The notes under the pieces: generated by a model
Told to the model about the DNA's origin: nothing
Databases searched by the model: none
What the model saw: only the letters and a program-made list of their open reading frames with translations
Translations under genes and position numbers: made by a program
NCBI GenBank assembly: GCA_900756715.1
Contig: CAAELC010000023.1
Span: forward strand, 1 to 8,628
Origin: an uncultured Oscillospiraceae bacterium
Lineage (GTDB): Bacteria; Bacillota; Clostridia; Oscillospirales; Oscillospiraceae
Length of the DNA: 8,628 bases
Direction of reading: 5' to 3'
Shown here: piece by piece, positions 1 through 6,216 of the stretch
Position numbering within the stretch: the stretch's first letter is position 1
How the letters are laid out: each line of letters begins with the position of its first letter

Positions 1-98
1 ATGGTACGCCGCAGCCGGGGCAGCCACGCCCCCGCCAGCACAGCCAGTGCCAGCAGCAGGGCGCACAGCGCCGCGATTCGTTTTGTCTTCTTCTGCAC
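1..98 (-). CDS. Unrecognised exported or membrane-anchored protein, 3' part missing (cut by window edge)
   Basis: Only the first 32 codons are inside the window. Translation starts at a GTG preceded five bases upstream by AGGAGGGG, a strong ribosome binding site. The visible N-terminus has a basic cluster (KKTKR), then a hydrophobic core at about residues 9-25, then APAAA before Tyr-His, which fits a signal peptide with an AxA-type cleavage site or an uncleaved membrane anchor. It begins 68 bases after the stop of the platform protein on the same strand, so it is probably the third gene of that operon. The start does not look like a type IV prepilin leader (no G-[FY]-T-L-x-E motif is visible). 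The family cannot be named from 32 residues. The reading frame and start are well supported; the function is unknown. Confidence 0.6.
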   Translation of the reverse strand, partial: MQKKTKRIAALCALLLALAVLAGAWLPRLRRT

Positions 99-166
99 GC
101 CGTCCCCTCCTGTTCCGTCACAGCGTCCGGGAAACGCTCAGCCGCTTCCCGGGCCTGTTCTGCCGG

Positions 167-1234
167 TTACACGCCGCTTACAATCCCCAGCAGCGGCAGC
201 ATCACGCTCAGCAGCGTAAAGCCCACCGCCAGCGTCAGAAACCCGATCAGCACCGGCTCCACCCGGTCCATGGCCCGGTCCATTTCCTCCTCGGCCTCCC
301 GGCCCAGCAGGCAGGAAACCTCGTTCATGGCGGCAGGCAGATTGCCGCTTTCCTCGCCGCTCAGCAGCAGCCGTCCATATAGGCCCGGCACCATTTTCCG
401 CCGCACCAGCACCTGTCCCAGACCGCTGCCCCGGGCCACATCCTCCTCGCAGGCGGAAAGAGCCTGCCGCAGCTTTGCGTGCTCTGCCTGCTCCCGGCAA
501 AAGGCCACGGCCCCGGCCTCCTCCTGCCCGCTGGCCAGCATGGTGGCCATGGTATCCAGCATCTGGGAGAGAGCCGAAAGCTGCAGGGCGCGCCCTGTCA
601 GGCTCCATTTTTCCAGGCTTCGGCGCAGACGCCTGCGGCCCGCCTCCATGCGGCTCATCCACAGCGCCGCCAGCAGCACCGCGCATACAAGCGCCGTCAG
701 CAGGAGGCTAATCCAGCCGATGGCCGAGGCCACCGGCACATACGCATAGGACGATGCCGCCACGCTGCCTGTCAGGCTGCTGTATACCCGCAGAAACATG
801 GGCAGCACTCCGAATACCAGCACCGCCAGCACGCCGCACATCATCAGCAGCAGCGCTGCAGGATAGGTCACCGTGCTGCGCAGGCGGTCGGCCAGCCGTG
901 CCTGCCGCTCATAGTATTCAGCCAGACCGGCCAGTGCCTCCTCCAGCCGTCCGGCCGTCTCCGCCGTCCGGAAAACGCCCAGCGCATAGGCGGGAAAGGC
1001 TTCCGTCTGCTGTGCCGCCTCCCGGAACCCGGCGCCTGCCGCCAGTGCCTGCTCCATTTCCCGGGCGGCCTGCCGCAGCCGGGGGGAGAGTTCCTTCTCT
1101 GTGTCCGCCATTCCGGCGGAGTCTGCGGCAAACAGACCTGCCGCCTCATCCGGGCCTGCGCCGGAGCGTAGCAGCATGCTCATGCCGCCGCAAAACGCAG
1201 CCAGCTGCCTTTGTGAAAGGATCTTGTCTGCCAT
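167..1234 (-). CDS. Type II secretion / type IV pilus inner-membrane platform protein (GspF/PilC/ComGB family)
   Basis: This 355-residue protein is a polytopic platform protein of the family that links the assembly ATPase to (pseudo)pilin polymerisation in type II secretion, type IV pili and competence pili. Two T2SSF repeats are visible. The first (about 14-145) has MLLRSG near its start and AETAGRLEEAL at 91-101. The second (about 219-350) has MLDTMATMLASG and GEESGNLPAAM at 293-303. Membrane segments fall at about 126-148, 166-192 and 327-350, the usual three-helix layout, and the protein ends just after the last helix, as is common in the family. The length is close to ComGB and shorter than many PilC proteins. 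The ATG at 1234 is chosen because AAGGAGAA lies just upstream; the frame stays open further but only by running into the preceding gene. It lies 26 bases after the transglutaminase gene, so the two are probably cotranscribed. Cognate ATPase and pilins are not in the window, so the type of machine is undetermined. Confidence 0.88.
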   Translation of the reverse strand: MADKILSQRQLAAFCGGMSMLLRSGAGPDEAAGLFAADSAGMADTEKELSPRLRQAAREMEQALAAGAGFREAAQQTEAFPAYALGVFRTAETAGRLEEALAGLAEYYERQARLADRLRSTVTYPAALLLMMCGVLAVLVFGVLPMFLRVYSSLTGSVAASSYAYVPVASAIGWISLLLTALVCAVLLAALWMSRMEAGRRRLRRSLEKWSLTGRALQLSALSQMLDTMATMLASGQEEAGAVAFCREQAEHAKLRQALSACEEDVARGSGLGQVLVRRKMVPGLYGRLLLSGEESGNLPAAMNEVSCLLGREAEEEMDRAMDRVEPVLIGFLTLAVGFTLLSVMLPLLGIVSGV

Positions 1235-1260
1235 AACACATTCTCCTTCAGTTCCGTCGG

Positions 1261-2172
1261 TCAATAGGTATAGCGGGTGGTGTATTCGGTGCTGCCGGTA
1301 ATCTGCCCGGCGGGCATGCCCCCGGCTGCAAAGGTGATGTCTACCCGCTGCCAGTGGTTGGCGCTTACCCGAATCTCCGCCGTGATCCACCCCTCATTTT
1401 CCAGATAAAAGCTGTTCCAGGCGTGATAGGTGCTCTCTCCCACATAGCCGGTAATCAGCTTGCAGGGGATTCCCAGACTGCGCAGCATGGCTGCGGCAAG
1501 GCTGGCGTAGTCAAAGCAGATGCCCGTTCCTGTTTCCAGTGTTTCGTCCGGTGCAGGCAGATACCCGCTTTGCACCGTGTCTGCCTTCTGCTGGTCATAG
1601 CGGATGTCTTCCACCAGAAAATCATAAATCGCAGCGGCCGCCTCGCTGTCTGTTCCGCATCCTGCCGCCAGCCCCCGGGCCTTTTGCGCACATTTCGAAT
1701 TTTCTCCGTAGCTGACCATCTGGTTAGGCCGCAGAAAAGGGGCAAACTTATTTTCCAGCGTTACCTCCCGGCTTTCCGACCAGCTGCATGTATATTTGCT
1801 TCCCTCCACCTGTTCCATCAGCCGGAAGGTGTATGTTCCGTTTCCCATGTTCAGCGGAAAGAACACAGCCGTCCCGTCTGTGGGCAGGTCATAGTTGTAT
1901 TTTTCCTCCCCACACACAATCTGAAATTTCAGCCGCGTGTTTCCGGTTGCCTTCACGCCCACGATTCCCTGCTCCAGTTGGGAAAGATCTGCCTGCATGC
2001 CGCCGCTTTTTTCGGCCGACTGTTCCTGAAACACACTGTCCTGAAATTCCGGCACCTGATAGGTGGGGGAGGTGCCGTCCGATTGTTCGCTTCCCCGGCT
2101 CCGGCATCCGGACAGCAGCATCATCGCCGCCAGAAGCCCGGCAAAAAAGCGGCGGCCGGTTGCGTTTTTCAT
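1261..2172 (-). CDS. Transglutaminase-like domain lipoprotein
   Basis: This 303-residue protein begins with a lipoprotein signal: basic start, hydrophobic stretch 9-20, and lipobox LLSGC with the lipidated Cys at 23. A Ser/Gln-rich linker follows, then a region at about 66-140 with alternating hydrophobic residues and many Tyr/Thr that resembles a beta-sandwich. The C-terminal transglutaminase/protease core (about 165-285) holds all three expected catalytic residues: Cys219 in TGTGICFDYASL, His250 in TYHAWNSFYL, and Asp278 in WQRVDITFA. In this superfamily the triad can cross-link, cleave or deamidate proteins; which reaction applies cannot be read from sequence. It would act outside the cytoplasmic membrane. 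The ATG at 2172 is supported by a GGGAGGG site and by the correctly placed lipobox; the frame is open upstream without such signals. It is the first gene of an operon with a GspF-like protein, which suggests a role on a surface appendage or its substrate. That link is inference. Confidence 0.88.
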   Translation of the reverse strand: MKNATGRRFFAGLLAAMMLLSGCRSRGSEQSDGTSPTYQVPEFQDSVFQEQSAEKSGGMQADLSQLEQGIVGVKATGNTRLKFQIVCGEEKYNYDLPTDGTAVFFPLNMGNGTYTFRLMEQVEGSKYTCSWSESREVTLENKFAPFLRPNQMVSYGENSKCAQKARGLAAGCGTDSEAAAAIYDFLVEDIRYDQQKADTVQSGYLPAPDETLETGTGICFDYASLAAAMLRSLGIPCKLITGYVGESTYHAWNSFYLENEGWITAEIRVSANHWQRVDITFAAGGMPAGQITGSTEYTTRYTY

Positions 2173-2373
2173 GCTGCTTGTCCCTCCCTGCTGCTGTGGC
2201 GTGCGGCTTGTCCTCCGAAAACCGGCTGCTGTCCTTCTGACCGGTCTTGCCGGCCTCGGTTTCGGGCCTGATTTCGGCTTCCATCGGCCTTGTTTTGTAC
2301 CTGACAGCGCCGGAAAAACCGTCACAGCCGCGCCTGTCACTGCCGATGGGTGACTCTACTCTGTCAATATATC

Positions 2374-2402
2374 ATTATATCCTGCTTTCCCTCTGTCTGC
2401 AA
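2374..2402 (-). promoter_or_regulatory. Sigma-A-type promoter for the transglutaminase/GspF-like operon
   Basis: On the minus strand TATAAT (2374-2379) is a perfect -10 box. TTGCAG (2397-2402) is a partial -35 box at exactly 17 bp. The predicted transcript would start near 2367 and carry a leader of about 195 bases before the ATG at 2172. A weak -35 with a perfect -10 leaves room for activation from sites just upstream. Confidence 0.6.
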
Positions 2403-2404
2403 GT

Positions 2405-2440
2405 CTTCTCCCCGGAAAACTGCCGGCTTCTCCGGGAAAA
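2405..2440. repeat. Two near-identical, partly palindromic boxes: candidate operator
   Basis: CTTCTCCCCGGAAAA (2405-2419) and CTTCTCCGGGAAAA (2427-2440) are near copies whose starts are 22 bp apart, about two helical turns. The second copy, read as TTCTCCGGGAAAA, matches its own reverse complement at 10 of 13 positions. They sit directly upstream of the minus-strand -35 box and about 50 bp upstream of the plus-strand -35 box. The spacing and symmetry are seen in the sequence; a regulator binding here is inference, and no regulator gene lies in the window. Confidence 0.35.
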
Positions 2441-2491
2441 AGAGTTTCGCCGTGCGCGCCGGCAAAGCTGCCTGCTTTTCCCATCGCGCAC

Positions 2492-2520
2492 TTGTGTTTT
2501 TTTTGCTGCTGTGCTATGAT
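2492..2520 (+). promoter_or_regulatory. Extended -10 promoter for the YhcH-amidohydrolase operon
   Basis: TTGTGT (2492-2497) and TATGAT (2515-2520) are separated by 17 bp. TGC directly before the -10 box makes it an extended -10 (TGnTATGAT). A T-tract fills part of the spacer. Transcription would begin near 2527, giving a leader of about 29 bases with AAAGGAGA at 2541-2548 before the ATG. Confidence 0.6.
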
Positions 2521-2555
2521 AACAGAGTAAATGTATATTAAAAGGAGATTTTTCC

Positions 2556-3017
2556 ATGATTTATGACCTTTTGGAGAACCTGCCCCGTTACCGCGGCATG
2601 GACCCCGGACTGGACGAATGCATGGATTGGCTGCTGTCCAATGACCTGTCCGCTCTATCCAACGGCAATCGGGAGATCAGCCCGGTCCTGACCGTTAAGG
2701 TGATGGACGCCGCTCCCCGGCCCGCCGACCAGCTGCTTTACGAAATGCACCACCACCATATGGACCTGCAGATTGACCTGCAGGGTGCAGAGTGTTTTGA
2801 ACTGGCCCTTCAGGGTGACGCGGACGGCATGGCTTATGATGAAGCGGCAGATTGCCAGCAGCTGCGGGGCGAACCTGTCGCTGAGGCCCGCTTGGGCGGC
2901 GGGCGCTTTATCCTGTTTTTGCCCGACGAGATGCACAAGCCCGGTATCTTCGCCGGGGATAAGGCTATCCGCAAGCTGGTGGCAAAAGTACTTGTGAAAA
3001 GTGAGAAAAGCAAGTGA
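2556..3017 (+). CDS. YhcH/YjgK/YiaL (EbgC-like, DUF386) family protein, probable sugar anomerase
   Basis: This 153-residue cupin-like protein has the full length and hallmark motifs of the YhcH/EbgC family, whose E. coli member YhcH (NanQ) speeds sialic acid anomer interconversion. Visible family signatures are YEMHHHHMDLQ at 62-72 (Glu63, His65 and Asp70 in the usual E-x-H-x4-D pattern), a G-x-E element at 77-79, and FLPDEMHKPGI at 121-131, with Asp124 and His127 as likely metal ligands beside the family's F-P-x-D-x-H-x-P motif. The run of four His at 65-68 is longer than the two-residue pattern usual here. The ATG has AAAGGAGA seven bases upstream and directly follows a promoter. It is the first gene of a pair with an amidohydrolase 16 bases downstream; no sialic acid gene (lyase, kinase, epimerase) is near, so the sugar substrate is open. 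Cytoplasmic: no signal peptide. Confidence 0.85.
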   Translation: MIYDLLENLPRYRGMDPGLDECMDWLLSNDLSALSNGNREISPVLTVKVMDAAPRPADQLLYEMHHHHMDLQIDLQGAECFELALQGDADGMAYDEAADCQQLRGEPVAEARLGGGRFILFLPDEMHKPGIFAGDKAIRKLVAKVLVKSEKSK

Positions 3018-3033
3018 AAAGGAGCGGATTTTG

Positions 3034-4314
3034 GTGAAATATGCATTGATAAATGGCATCCTGCTGGATGGAACCGAGGCTATGGAGCCGCAGACGGGGC
3101 TGACCATTCTGACAAACGGAGATCGTATTGAGACAATCGTGCCTGCAGAGGAGGTTCACTCCGGTTACGAAACAGTGGACCTGGCGGGCCGGTATGTGAT
3201 GCCGGGGCTGATTAACCTGCATGTCCATCTGCCGGCCTCCGGTAAGCCTACCATGAAGCAGAAGGACGCGAAGAAAACCGTTCGCACCATGACCAGCAAT
3301 GCTCTGCTGCGCTCCATCCTGTTCAAGCTGTGTGCAGGCTACGCAAAAACGGAGCTGATGTCCGGCGTGACTACGCTGCGCACCGTGGGCGGCGTGCAGG
3401 CGGTGGACTCGCAGCTGCGGGACAAGATTCTGTCCGGAAAGGCGGTGGGGCCGCGGATTCTGGCGGGCAACATGGCTGTGTCCGTGCCCGGCGGGCATAT
3501 GGCCGGGTCCCTTGCCTATGAGGCTACCTCCCCGGAGGAGGCAGCGGCGCTGGTGCGGAAGATTGCCGAGGACAAGCCGGACCTGATTAAGCTGATGATT
3601 ACCGGCGGCGTGCTGGACGCCAAGTGCAAGGGCGAGCCCGGCGAACTGAAAATGGCGCCGGAGCTGGTGAAGGCGGCCTGCGATCAGGCGCACGCGCTGG
3701 GCCTGCATGTGGCAGCCCATGTGGAAAGTCCGGAGGGCGTGAAGGTGGCCCTTGCCAACGGCGTGGATACCATCGAGCACGGCGCGCAGCCCGACGAGGA
3801 GATGATGGGCCTGTTCCGGGACCGGAAGGCCTGCCACATTGCGACTATCTCCCCGACGCTGCCCTTTGCCCTGTTTGACCGCACCGTTACCGGCGCCACG
3901 GAAACGGAGCAGTATAACGGAAAGATCGTGATGGACGGCATCATTGCCTGCGCCAAAGCGTGTCTGGAGCAGGGAATCCCCGTGGGGCTGGGCACCGACA
4001 CGGGCTGCCCCTACATTACCCACTACGACATGTGGCGGGAGGTGTACTACTTCCACAAGTTCTGCGGTGTGTCCAACGCCTTTGCCCTGCACACCGCTAC
4101 ACTGAAAAATGCGCAGCTGGTGGGACTGGGAGAGGAAACAGGCTCCGTGGCGCCGGGCAAGTGTGCCGATCTGATTGTTACCGGTCAAAACCCGCTGGAG
4201 GACCTGAAGGCGCTGCGGCATGTGGAGATGGTTATGGCACGGGGACAGCTGATTCGCCAGCCGAAGGTGAAAAAAATGGAGAAGGCGGAACAGCAGCTGG
4301 ATAAGTTCCTGTAA
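3034..4314 (+). CDS. Metal-dependent amidohydrolase (imidazolonepropionase-like / Xaa-Pro or Xaa-Arg dipeptidase-like)
   Basis: This is a 426-residue cytoplasmic member of the amidohydrolase superfamily, which hydrolyses C-N or similar bonds with one or two metal ions in a TIM barrel. The expected residues are in order: His63 and His65 in NLHVHLP, Lys186 in DLIKLMITGG (the candidate bridging carboxylated lysine), His229 in HVAAHVES, His249 in TIEHGAQ, and Asp322 in GLGTDTG. The N- and C-terminal segments (1-60 and about 370-410, with GSVAPGKCADLIV) form the small composite beta domain typical of the family. AAAAGGAG at 3017-3024 overlaps the YhcH stop and sits nine bases before the GTG at 3034. 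A TTG at 3031 is a possible alternative start, and translation from 3001 is unlikely because it lacks such a site. The family covers imidazolonepropionase-like proteins and several dipeptidases, so substrate cannot be assigned; no histidine degradation genes are near. It ends 29 bases before a strong terminator. Confidence 0.85.
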   Translation: MKYALINGILLDGTEAMEPQTGLTILTNGDRIETIVPAEEVHSGYETVDLAGRYVMPGLINLHVHLPASGKPTMKQKDAKKTVRTMTSNALLRSILFKLCAGYAKTELMSGVTTLRTVGGVQAVDSQLRDKILSGKAVGPRILAGNMAVSVPGGHMAGSLAYEATSPEEAAALVRKIAEDKPDLIKLMITGGVLDAKCKGEPGELKMAPELVKAACDQAHALGLHVAAHVESPEGVKVALANGVDTIEHGAQPDEEMMGLFRDRKACHIATISPTLPFALFDRTVTGATETEQYNGKIVMDGIIACAKACLEQGIPVGLGTDTGCPYITHYDMWREVYYFHKFCGVSNAFALHTATLKNAQLVGLGEETGSVAPGKCADLIVTGQNPLEDLKALRHVEMVMARGQLIRQPKVKKMEKAEQQLDKFL

Positions 4315-4343
4315 AGACCGGAGGGTAAGACAGACACATTTTG

Positions 4344-4383
4344 AAAATCCCCTGCGTGGCCTTGCGCCCCGCAGGGGATTTTT
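4344..4383. terminator. Bidirectional intrinsic terminator between the amidohydrolase and ABC importer operons
   Basis: AAAATCCCCTGCG (4344-4356) pairs perfectly with CGCAGGGGATTTT (4370-4382) around a 13-base loop, followed by T. On the plus strand this gives a GC-rich stem with a T-run for the amidohydrolase operon. Read on the minus strand, the same A/T ends give a TTTT tract for the importer operon ending at 4409. The two operons converge here, so shared use is likely. Confidence 0.85.
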
Positions 4384-4408
4384 GCGCCTGTATGAAAGAA
4401 AAACTTCC

Positions 4409-5404
4409 TCAGGAATGGGACGCCGCCTGCAGGGCAAAGGTGTTGTTGACCAGCCGGTCAAAGGGCACCCACTGGTCGCGGGAAAGCTCACCGGCTTGCT
4501 CCATAACCGTTTCCAGACGCTCCAGAGCATCCTGCTCCATGACAGGGGTGGTGTTCCACGCGTCGATGGCCCGGTGGCGGGCGGTGACCCGCTCCAGTAT
4601 ATCCAGATCCGTGTCCGGGAACTGGTCGCAGATGGCCTGTGCCACCTCGCGGTCGGTGTGCTCGGAAACCCACTGCTGCGCCCGCGCAACGGCGTTGACA
4701 AACCGCTGGGCCGTGTCGCTGTTTTCCCGCAGCCAACTTTGATTTGCAAAGTAGGCGGTGTAGGGAATCAGACCGCTTTCGGTGCCGATGGAGCAGAGAA
4801 TCACGCCCTGCCCGGCCAGCTCTACCTGCGTGGCGGTTGGCTCGAACAGCGTAACATAGTCGCCGCTGCCGCCGGTGAAGGCCCCGGCCATCATGTTGAA
4901 CTGCACGGAGGTGTCCACGGTTACATCCGTGTCCGGTGTCAGGCCGTTCCGGCGGAGCACATACTCCAGCGTCATCTCCGGCACGCCGCCCTTGCGCCCA
5001 CCGATGACGGTTTTACCACGGAGGTTTTCCCAGTGGAAATCCTCCTCCGTGCGCCCGACCAGAAACGAGCCGTCGCGCCGGGTCAGCTGGGCGATGATCT
5101 GCGGGTAATCCTCCTTGCCCTGATTGTAGACATAAATGCTGGCCTCCGGCCCGGCAAGACCAATATCCGATTGGCCGGACACCACGGCGGTCATTACCTT
5201 GTCGGCCCCGCCGCCGTTGGTCAGCTCCACCTGCAGGCCCTCCTCTGCGAAGAAGCCCTGCGACAGGGCCACATACTGTGGCGCATAAAACACGGAATGC
5301 GTCACTTCGTTCAGCCGTACCACCGTTTTTTTGCTGCCGCCGCAGCCGCACAGAAGCGTCAGCAGCATCAGGACCGCCAGCAGGCCCGCCGCCAGTTTTT
5401 TCAT
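4409..5404 (-). CDS. ABC importer substrate-binding lipoprotein (NitT/TauT, SsuA/NMT1-like)
   Basis: This 331-residue protein is the extracytoplasmic solute receptor for the adjacent permease and ATPase. It starts with a basic, hydrophobic signal and a lipobox ending LLCGC; Cys21 is the best lipidation site. The mature part begins with a beta-strand and SVFYAPQYVALSQGFFAEEGL (37-57), typical of NMT1/SsuA-type binding proteins. NGGGADKVMTAVVSGQSDIGLAGPE (63-87) and KTVIGGRKGGVPEMTLEYVL (131-150) are the usual hinge-side segments. These proteins bind small organic ions or vitamin precursors such as taurine, alkanesulfonates, nitrate or thiamine pyrimidine. No single substrate is supported, and the Cys-rich motif of pyrimidine-synthesising THI5 enzymes is absent. 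The ATG overlaps the permease stop as ATGA, with GGGGGAT upstream, so translation is probably coupled. It is the last gene of the operon before the shared terminator. Confidence 0.9.
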   Translation of the reverse strand: MKKLAAGLLAVLMLLTLLCGCGGSKKTVVRLNEVTHSVFYAPQYVALSQGFFAEEGLQVELTNGGGADKVMTAVVSGQSDIGLAGPEASIYVYNQGKEDYPQIIAQLTRRDGSFLVGRTEEDFHWENLRGKTVIGGRKGGVPEMTLEYVLRRNGLTPDTDVTVDTSVQFNMMAGAFTGGSGDYVTLFEPTATQVELAGQGVILCSIGTESGLIPYTAYFANQSWLRENSDTAQRFVNAVARAQQWVSEHTDREVAQAICDQFPDTDLDILERVTARHRAIDAWNTTPVMEQDALERLETVMEQAGELSRDQWVPFDRLVNNTFALQAASHS

Positions 5405-6216
5405 AGTTCCATCCCCCAAATTTGATTTAAAAATTTTTCCGCCCGGAGCACCAGCCGGTACATCACCACCGCCGCTGCTGCCAGAATCACCACGCTGGTC
5501 ATGACCAGATCCATGTTGAACACCTGAGAGCCGTAGACGATGAGATAACCAAGACCGGCCCGCGAGACGAGAAATTCCCCCATGATAACGCCCACCCAGG
5601 AAAGCCCCACATTGACCTTCAGCGTTGCAAACAGAGTGGGAGCGTTGGCCGGGAACACCAGCAGCCAAAGCATCTGCCAGCGGCTGGCCCCCAGCGAACG
5701 CATCAGACGCAGCTTTTCCCCGTCGGTAGAGAGAAAGCCCTGATACATGCTTAAAATGGTGACAATCAGAGAAATGGCCAGCGTCATGACGATGATGGCG
5801 CCTTCACCGGCCCCCATCCAGACAATGAAAATGGGGCCGAGGGCCGTTTTGGGCAGCGCATTGAGCACCACCAGATATGGGTCCAGAATTTTGGCCAGCT
5901 TTCCCGACCACCACATGGCAATGGCCACCACGGTGCCGAGGGCCGTGCCGGCGGTGAAGCCCACCACCGTTTCCAGACAGGACACCAGCACATGACGCCA
6001 CAGCCCACCGCCCCGGCACAGGGAAAGGAAGGTTGCGGCTATGCGGCTGGGGGAGCTGATAAGAAAGCCGTCGCTGAGACCCAGACGGCAGCTCAGCTCC
6101 CACACGGCCAGCAGAAAAAGCAGCAGCGCTCCCTGCCAGAGACGAATCTGCCGCCGACAGCGGCTTTGGGCCAGCAGGTATGCCTGACGGCCCGGAGAGG
6201 GAGCGGTATTATTCAT
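5401..6216 (-). CDS. ABC importer permease (NitT/TauT, SsuC-like)
   Basis: This 271-residue integral membrane permease of the binding-protein-dependent transport family forms the translocation channel with the overlapping ATPase and the downstream receptor. About six hydrophobic helices are visible, at roughly 28-46, 83-101, 117-135, 138-158, 182-212 and 238-256. The EAA-type loop that docks on the ATPase is recognisable at 166-189 (GEKLRLMRSLGASRWQMLWL, with the conserved Gly after SL). NALPKTALGPIF at 119-130 matches the SsuC/TauC-type segment. The ATG at 6216 is chosen over an in-frame ATG at 6264 because AAGGAG lies ten bases upstream; it overlaps the ATPase end by eight bases. The longer form would lie deep inside the ATPase gene and lacks a ribosome site. 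The stop overlaps the start of the receptor gene. Confidence 0.9.
   Translation of the reverse strand: MNNTAPSPGRQAYLLAQSRCRRQIRLWQGALLLFLLAVWELSCRLGLSDGFLISSPSRIAATFLSLCRGGGLWRHVLVSCLETVVGFTAGTALGTVVAIAMWWSGKLAKILDPYLVVLNALPKTALGPIFIVWMGAGEGAIIVMTLAISLIVTILSMYQGFLSTDGEKLRLMRSLGASRWQMLWLLVFPANAPTLFATLKVNVGLSWVGVIMGEFLVSRAGLGYLIVYGSQVFNMDLVMTSVVILAAAAVVMYRLVLRAEKFLNQIWGMEL

Larger units (their letters stand above)
2173..2555. other. Divergent intergenic region (383 bp) between the transglutaminase and YhcH operons
   Basis: No gene is supported here. The region holds one promoter for each direction (minus at 2374-2402, plus at 2492-2520), with a pair of near-repeat boxes at 2405-2440 between them. 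The plus-strand leader is short, about 29 bases. The minus-strand leader is long, about 195 bases (2173-2367), and GC-rich, with only small inverted repeats such as GACCGGTC at 2239-2246. I recognise no known riboswitch in it. Short open frames in this leader lack ribosome binding sites. Confidence 0.7.

Noticed and set aside
66..166. Protein-like sequence in frame just after the GspF-like stop (PAEQAREAAERFPDAV...), suggesting readthrough or a longer protein
   Set aside because: The stop falls where the family normally ends, directly after the last helix, and the extension turns into Cys/Trp/Arg-rich nonsense over the start of the next gene.
1889..2284. A 131-codon minus-strand frame starting in the transglutaminase leader (MEAEIRPETEAG...)
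   Set aside because: It has no convincing ribosome site and soon runs out of frame through the lipoprotein gene, where composition becomes Arg/Gly-rich. Too weak to call a leader gene.
2965..4749. A 594-codon open frame on the minus strand, antisense to the amidohydrolase
   Set aside because: Its translation is rich in His, Gln, Arg and Pro, shows no domain, has no ribosome site and overlaps a gene with full catalytic motifs. It is a by-product of GC-rich codon use.
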